Origin: Clostridia bacterium
GTDB taxonomy: Bacteria > Bacillota > Clostridia > Lachnospirales > Lachnospiraceae
Length of the DNA stretch: 64,000 nucleotides
Assembly (NCBI GenBank): GCA_009929525.1
Contig: SAAH01000009.1
Coordinates: forward strand, 1 to 64,000
Direction: 5' to 3'
Positions 60,501 to 64,000 of the stretch are shown piece by piece (position 1 is the first letter of the stretch; every line of letters begins with the position of its first letter). The notes under the pieces are model-generated. The model saw only the letters and a list, made by a program, of their open reading frames with translations, had not been told where the DNA came from and ran no database searches. The translations under genes and the position numbers were made by a program.

Positions 60501-61419
60501 GCTGATCGGTTTTCACAATGCAGGTAACTGAATCATGAAACTTTCCGCTGGTCACTGTAATATCAAATGTTTGATTTGCATAGTTAGCTACATCTGCATC
60601 TGTAAGTTCATGTCCCAACAGATCCGATGGAATTCCAGAAACATTATAGTCTGTGATCTTTTCCGAATAAGTATTGCCCTGTTTATCTTTATAATCCGCA
60701 AGTACTTCTATTCGGCTCTTGAGCAGACTATCTGTCAGCGTCATATATTTGTATAAATATAAATTCGAACCCGATATGCTGTATGCCGTGATACCTGTCA
60801 TCTCCCAGGTCGCCGGCACTGGAGTTGGAACCGCCGGGGTTGTTGATGGTACTGTTGGCGTCGTCGTTTGGCCTTGATTTTGAGAAGGATTTTCTCCGTT
60901 GTTATTTTGACCAGTGCCTATGGATGTACCGGATCCTGAACCGCCGTTTCCTGCATTACCCAAAACATATACCGGTGTCGAACCTTGTGCATCGCCGGAC
61001 ACACCCAGCTGATCACTTGTACTGTCACTGTTATTAGAATTTCCGCCTGATGATGGATCCGTCAGCTGAAGAGGATCTGTTTGTTCCTCTTGTTGGTCAT
61101 CCAGAGGGTCTTCGCCTTCATCCAGATTATAATCATCCTTCGATTGATCATCCATCTCTTTTGCATTATCATTATTCTGATCTGCCCCAAACACCGTGGC
61201 GTCATAAGCCACATCATTAGAATTCGTTTCCTTCTGAAGATAATCATCCGGATTGAAACTATTATTCAGAAATCCTGCGCCCATAACGACCACGGTTATA
61301 ACCGTAATAAAAATGCATGCAGCAATAAGAGTCGCCCATACTTTAGGTGACTTGATCATATGCTCCACAGCTCTTTTTATCTTATCATTATTTCTTTGTT
61401 CATTCTGTTTCAATTTCAT
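54589..61419 (-). CDS. Giant BspA-like leucine-rich-repeat surface protein
   Basis: About 2276-2280 aa; N-terminal TM anchor, InlB/Flg_new-like stretch, dozens of BspA-type repeats (IGDRAFQGC..., LTSIGEGAFKDCKNLKTLTLP), low-complexity acidic C-terminus without LPXTG; start ATG 61419 (alternative 61431). Confidence 0.93.
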   Translation of the reverse strand: MKLKQNEQRNNDKIKRAVEHMIKSPKVWATLIAACIFITVITVVVMGAGFLNNSFNPDDYLQKETNSNDVAYDATVFGADQNNDNAKEMDDQSKDDYNLDEGEDPLDDQQEEQTDPLQLTDPSSGGNSNNSDSTSDQLGVSGDAQGSTPVYVLGNAGNGGSGSGTSIGTGQNNNGENPSQNQGQTTTPTVPSTTPAVPTPVPATWEMTGITAYSISGSNLYLYKYMTLTDSLLKSRIEVLADYKDKQGNTYSEKITDYNVSGIPSDLLGHELTDADVANYANQTFDITVTSGKFHDSVTCIVKTDQLKYENVEIKYHTTFKYYVGESLLPSSSTILNDDNIDITVYAYSYGGKVRKTLYNFEADEKHKNDIEVSFHDPRDTADKKVDSPEASTQYNTAVLRLKDEVGKWMELDIIKYEVYDYKLNIKYYNDENLMTIWTNSRDIDLTKISNGATTPYQAMISKLKVDGLYDADHLFVGWSPYASGNVNNAALSYSFNKLDNHITLYPAELQKISSDYKIIQEDDKQVLVGYTGNSNNLNVPYGVTDIRIDDKFEISDAASDSIETITIPSTVRNIVFSGVSDKFPNLKKYAADSNSITYRSDDNGVLYTTESGSKWDVLLRLPVRMTGTYTVPYNAMEKLRVAKSLYGDISEKLKAVSISDEISVTKIEDGALDDVVRNLQKNTAQQLTLQMESQEPPKLNIASSKYSGADCGLKIQVPQEEDNTIEDYYLKYYTASWGAALDEAFGETGCALDKILFTESDAEKKYQNEGNTIYSKNETGLTLEFAAADAVGEYTVAEGVTSIAGYAFEKASKVNVIRVPESVTELKDYCFASTQTNCLAVVEVSGDQELTVGHNIVGSTEEVTASKDAVLFYLPDATDTDLGLHDVLAKDYGEQKAEQMLMESEGTLEYIDGCAYMRDKTTNKLTLYSAMSGLSEYTAPEGLIAIEDGAFKNCQVKELILPEVTKVSANAFDGCDQLEMIVLSSEETVQVDTDFAECTSLRAILVYQAEDITIPEYGNVYDSADYVADVDSHMIYKEENDHNEVVFARSDIQGTVTLKANTTVIGDSAFAGCNGFVGFSAEQWRQFDHIGQEAFEGCTKLASDLSQLELTAAEIEDNAFLNCTGISQLKLDKGVTKLGAQAFSGCSSINTINWIGDTTSVGEKAFENCGQLLTVNIGDEKLDNKNIPVTTIGSDTFNNDTNLLSVNFHTSIKKIGDRAFQGCLYMNVYTDIYSDATRAENHMEEIGDYAFDGCRKLSQVFSDSESLTAYGEGCFRSCENMASITLPVNLKEVPDYCFIGSDLKYVYFPPDSVTDRIGIAAFSGCSSLERVYNIAYATKLSVIDEAAFGSFELHGEKYGSCEKLAAMNIIPSVTSIGKNAFAGDINLQNIKFFEGSQLTTIGENTFSGCMTLTEADLNTTKLAKLEKGVFEGCEKIGTVSLPVTLDKISAGALENCSRLSVLLCSADHVVSIENGALGNTGGKEDLFVYVPYTSDHSLINAYKSDEAWKSELQQRQDSAIKEIGDSIVIDGGIYKMNETGQYILDSVLSGRTGAFRVNEDTVEISPGAFEECSGITIVQMPDTIPELPEGLFETCTNLEALIMYTNSDEESEFTLPLLKGSLFGASGPNENFRLYVDECRISSSDTGSSSVYDGWCESSVYSYGKNYSVDSDVVYGQFTNEAGNSETGLLYVPRSYTGYLNVYVDTNFIADHAADNCKKLTSVDNSTKTVRIGTRAFAGCSALETFYTANTNQTKLEEIGTEAFMDCVSLKGRSSSSNTQLSLPLSVKRIGVGAFKNCTSLVTVNVQGKLAEISDETFSGCTSMTTYTGSASALASVTRIGKKAFYNCSSITTISWTNMAALEVVDESAYEGCSSLVLATFADKMSAIGKRAFWGTSLQSISFNGANPPVLGESIMEEALQQNIAIYVPLGNSGTLVEDNYKSVWGQTNPIIASKVKGLKVNAFRMVSSVLYSVNPNDSRELTAIIAPKSYKTLTLYNAASLYCVGIADGAFAGCTQLESMVITSNVRSIGNQAFSGCTSLSQVTFSSSALTSIGEGAFKDCKNLKTLTLPNGVTNIGAGMLSGVDQFETLVITKGTPGGLGEKIFGDTLSDSAGIIVPAESYQEYKNQWGPILDRDYGVGTSEVILKSDDGNVTAQAINHAGMGAGNEPLDNAQDAGEEPAGDVPEDPSADLSIDQPADTSSDQPADTSANLSADPSANLSADPSEGADTETSGDDADSVNEDSAGNQNSEDGSETSTDDATYTITEILEDTDN
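54736..54862. repeat. In-gene 24-bp tandem repeat encoding a Ser/Asp/Ala-rich tail
   Basis: gacggatctgctgacagatttgct repeated, followed by gatgtatctgctggctgatct units; protein ADLSIDQPADTSSDQPADTSANLSADPSANLSADPS. Confidence 0.85.
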
Positions 61420-61443
61420 CCCTCGTTTCAATATCTTGATCTA

Positions 61444-63132
61444 TTATTTTGCCAGACATTCACAAAGAACCTGCTGCAGTTCCTTATAATCGATCGGTTT
61501 AGCCACATGTGCATTCATGCCGATTTCCACTGAATATCGTTTATCTTCAACAAAGGCATCTGCTGATAATGCTATGATCGGTATCCGTGATGCATCCGGA
61601 TGATCCAGCTTCCGGATTTCCTTTGTAGCTTCCCAGCCATCCATGACTGGCATATGGATATCCATCAATATAGCATCGTAATAGCCAGCGCCCTTCTGTA
61701 TGAAAATATCTACGGCTTCCTGTCCATTTGCCACCCTCTCTACCACCAGGCCGCGGTGTTCAAGGAGTTTGCAGGCAACCATAGCGTTAACATTGTTATC
61801 TTCTGCCATGAGCAGGCGTTTTCCTGTGATATCAATGATTTCAACCTGCTCTTGAGTCTTCTTTGTTTCTTCAACTGTACTTCCCACAGGAAGCTCCAAA
61901 AACACTGTAAATTCTGTTCCTTTTCCTATCTCACTGTCAACCAGGATCTGTCCACCCATCTGTCTGACCAGATTATCTGAAATTGCCATACCAAGTCCAC
62001 TTCCGCCGAACTTTCTTGCAGTTCCTGAATCTTCCTGCTCAAATGGTACAAAGATACGGCTCAAAAATTCCGGTGCCATACCAATGCCATCATCCTGCAC
62101 GCGGAACATGATCGTAACCTTTCCGTCGATGATCTCCATCTGTCTGAAAATCAATGCAATATGTCCACCTGCCGCAGTGAACTTAGACGAATTGGAAAGG
62201 AAGTTGGTAAGCACCTGACTGATACGAAGTTCATCTCCGATGACATGATTGATTGTGAAGTCCCTCATTTCTACATGGAACTCAACACCTTTTTCTGTAA
62301 TTGTCGTTTCGAACATCGACCTCAGTTTCTCAGCCAGACCTGCTATCGCAAATTCTGCATGTTCCAGTTCCAGCTTTCCGCTCTCGATACGTGACATATC
62401 CAAAATATCATTGATGATCGACAGCAAAAACTGTGTCAAGCCTTCTGCCTTGTCCAGATAATCATTTGCTTCTGTATACTCACTATTTTGCTGACTGATC
62501 TTTGCCAGCGTGATCATGCCCAGCATGCCATTCATAGGTGTACGGATCTCATGAGACATTTTCGAAAGAAACAGTGTCTTTGATTCATCAATTGCCTGTA
62601 CCTCGGCAATCTGTTTTTTCAGATCTTCCCGAACTTCCTGTTCTTTAGAAATATCTTCGAGTAATATCAGCAGATACTCCCCATCCGACGTTGGCCTGCA
62701 TATAAACTTGATGCTGCGTGATCCCGGCTGATTTGGAAGCGATACTGTTATTTCCTCTTCCCTCATGCTCTGATCTTTTTTTTGCTCTTCCAGACTTTTT
62801 TTTACTCTCCATCGTTCTTTTTCTTCCAGTAACGTTTCTAAAACATACAGATCTGCGTATACATTTTCTGCTTTGATCCCCAGAATATTTTCTATATTAC
62901 GGCTCACAAAAATAACTACATGATCCACACGTCTTATAAGGATCTGGATCTGTGTTCCATCCTGAGACAATTCTTTTAGTACCAGGCTTTGTTCCTCCTG
63001 ATTATATCTTCCATGTTTTCTCTTTCCAGATAATGCGATCACCAGTATCTCTGCCGCTATCAGTATTAACAAAACTATGACCACAGTCAGTGCATTCTTA
63101 TCTAAAAAATCTATCACCAGGTTATCCTCCAT
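61444..63132 (-). CDS. Hybrid sensor histidine kinase
   Basis: 562 aa; one N-terminal TM helix, PAS-like region, KMSHEIRTPMNGMLGM, GGSGLGMAI, C-terminal REC; no HPt. Confidence 0.93.
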   Translation of the reverse strand: MEDNLVIDFLDKNALTVVIVLLILIAAEILVIALSGKRKHGRYNQEEQSLVLKELSQDGTQIQILIRRVDHVVIFVSRNIENILGIKAENVYADLYVLETLLEEKERWRVKKSLEEQKKDQSMREEEITVSLPNQPGSRSIKFICRPTSDGEYLLILLEDISKEQEVREDLKKQIAEVQAIDESKTLFLSKMSHEIRTPMNGMLGMITLAKISQQNSEYTEANDYLDKAEGLTQFLLSIINDILDMSRIESGKLELEHAEFAIAGLAEKLRSMFETTITEKGVEFHVEMRDFTINHVIGDELRISQVLTNFLSNSSKFTAAGGHIALIFRQMEIIDGKVTIMFRVQDDGIGMAPEFLSRIFVPFEQEDSGTARKFGGSGLGMAISDNLVRQMGGQILVDSEIGKGTEFTVFLELPVGSTVEETKKTQEQVEIIDITGKRLLMAEDNNVNAMVACKLLEHRGLVVERVANGQEAVDIFIQKGAGYYDAILMDIHMPVMDGWEATKEIRKLDHPDASRIPIIALSADAFVEDKRYSVEIGMNAHVAKPIDYKELQQVLCECLAK

Positions 63133-63350
63133 CTAAAATCTCACTTAAAACATTCCTACACTTATGAGCAAAACATACTCTTATATATATTATACTTTCT
63201 TTACATGAAAACTCAAATTAAAAACAGTAAATAAGTGACTTTAGCAGTTATTTTAAGGGGTGATTTACCCGATCAACCAATATATATTTTTTATATTCTG
63301 TAAAATCCAAGCATATTCAATGTATTTCTATAACATATTGTAAAAACGTC

Positions 63351-63389
63351 AAAAAGACTGAATTAAATTTTACTTTAATTCAGCCTTTT
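63351..63389 (-). terminator. Terminator downstream of the VanZ-like gene
   Basis: aaaaagactgaattaaattttactttaattcagcctttt inverted repeat with T tract on the minus strand. Confidence 0.75.
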
Positions 63390-63415
63390 GTGTTATATCA
63401 ATCTTCATTCTTATA

Positions 63416-64000
63416 TCAACCACCAAAAAATAAAGAACGGTCATAAAATCCCAATATAACAATAACAACATACGGAATAATGGTTCCTAGCAGCGGCAAC
63501 AACCCATTGTTAGAAAAGTTTGCCTCCTTCCGGATCATTTTGTCCATCCCTGGCAATAACTTGCGAAATAACACATATACTCCATATCCGCATATTGCTC
63601 CGATCGTATTCAGGATAAGATCATCCACATCGGTTCCCCTGCACAAAAACAGCTGACTGCACTCTATCAGCAATGAAATCATAAATCCCCACATTACCGT
63701 TTTGCCAAATCTGATTTTCCCAGCGGTTAGTGGTGACAGGCAAAATCCCAACGGCATAAACATTATAATATTTCCCATTATATTGATCACCGTATAAAGA
63801 TCTATTCCACCTTTAAGCATATCGATGATCCCTGCAAATGGAATAAAACTAATCGAATCCAGCCGGATATCCGTATGGAATCCGCTGATCGGTGATACTC
63901 CCGTAAGTGAAAAAACTGCCGTCATTGCGATCACAAAAGCCAGCGCTCCCAAGTGATATAACGATAGCTTCTTCCTCCTTTGTATCTGGGCAAAGATAAA
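63416..64000 (-). CDS. VanZ-like family protein, 5' end truncated by window edge
   Basis: Four to five TM helices, FMPLGFCLSPL, SLLIECSQLFLCRGTDVDDLILNTIGAICGY; frame stays open to 64000 (FIFAQIQRRKKLSLYH...). Confidence 0.85.
   Translation of the reverse strand, partial: FIFAQIQRRKKLSLYHLGALAFVIAMTAVFSLTGVSPISGFHTDIRLDSISFIPFAGIIDMLKGGIDLYTVINIMGNIIMFMPLGFCLSPLTAGKIRFGKTVMWGFMISLLIECSQLFLCRGTDVDDLILNTIGAICGYGVYVLFRKLLPGMDKMIRKEANFSNNGLLPLLGTIIPYVVIVILGFYDRSLFFGG

Noticed and set aside
1-64000. CRISPR arrays, tRNA/rRNA genes, prophage, transposases, restriction or known defence systems
   Set aside because: No regular spaced repeats and no ORFs with corresponding protein motifs were recognised by reading the sequence.

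Overview
The window looks like a typical Lachnospiraceae/Clostridia-type (low-GC Firmicutes) chromosomal segment. This taxonomic guess is inferred from gene content and style, not from a search. Most genes are on the minus strand. Recognisable housekeeping blocks are plsX-acpP-rnc-smc-ftsY, ilvA, an aspartate kinase, folC-pheA-DUF815-ppx-ppk, and plus-strand pyrB-pyrI. Signalling and accessory blocks are: a transmembrane Ser/Thr kinase; a LytTR/GHKL (AgrA/AgrC-like) two-component system next to a degenerate GHKL-like membrane protein and a visibly decayed copy of it; two CPA2-type antiporters flanking an EAL protein; two ABC transporter sets (GntR-linked and VanRS-like-linked); a hybrid histidine kinase beside a REC-GGDEF-EAL protein; and a hybrid kinase / 2280-aa BspA-like leucine-rich-repeat protein / MoxR / DUF58 / transglutaminase cluster. 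The non-coding signals I find most interesting are two long imperfect palindromes of about 180-205 nt (one enclosing a bidirectional terminator), a dispersed 22-nt palindromic repeat (CAAGTACGCCTCGGCGTACTTG-like, four copies), and a structured leader upstream of a small membrane protein gene. I saw no rRNA, tRNA, CRISPR array, phage or transposase genes.
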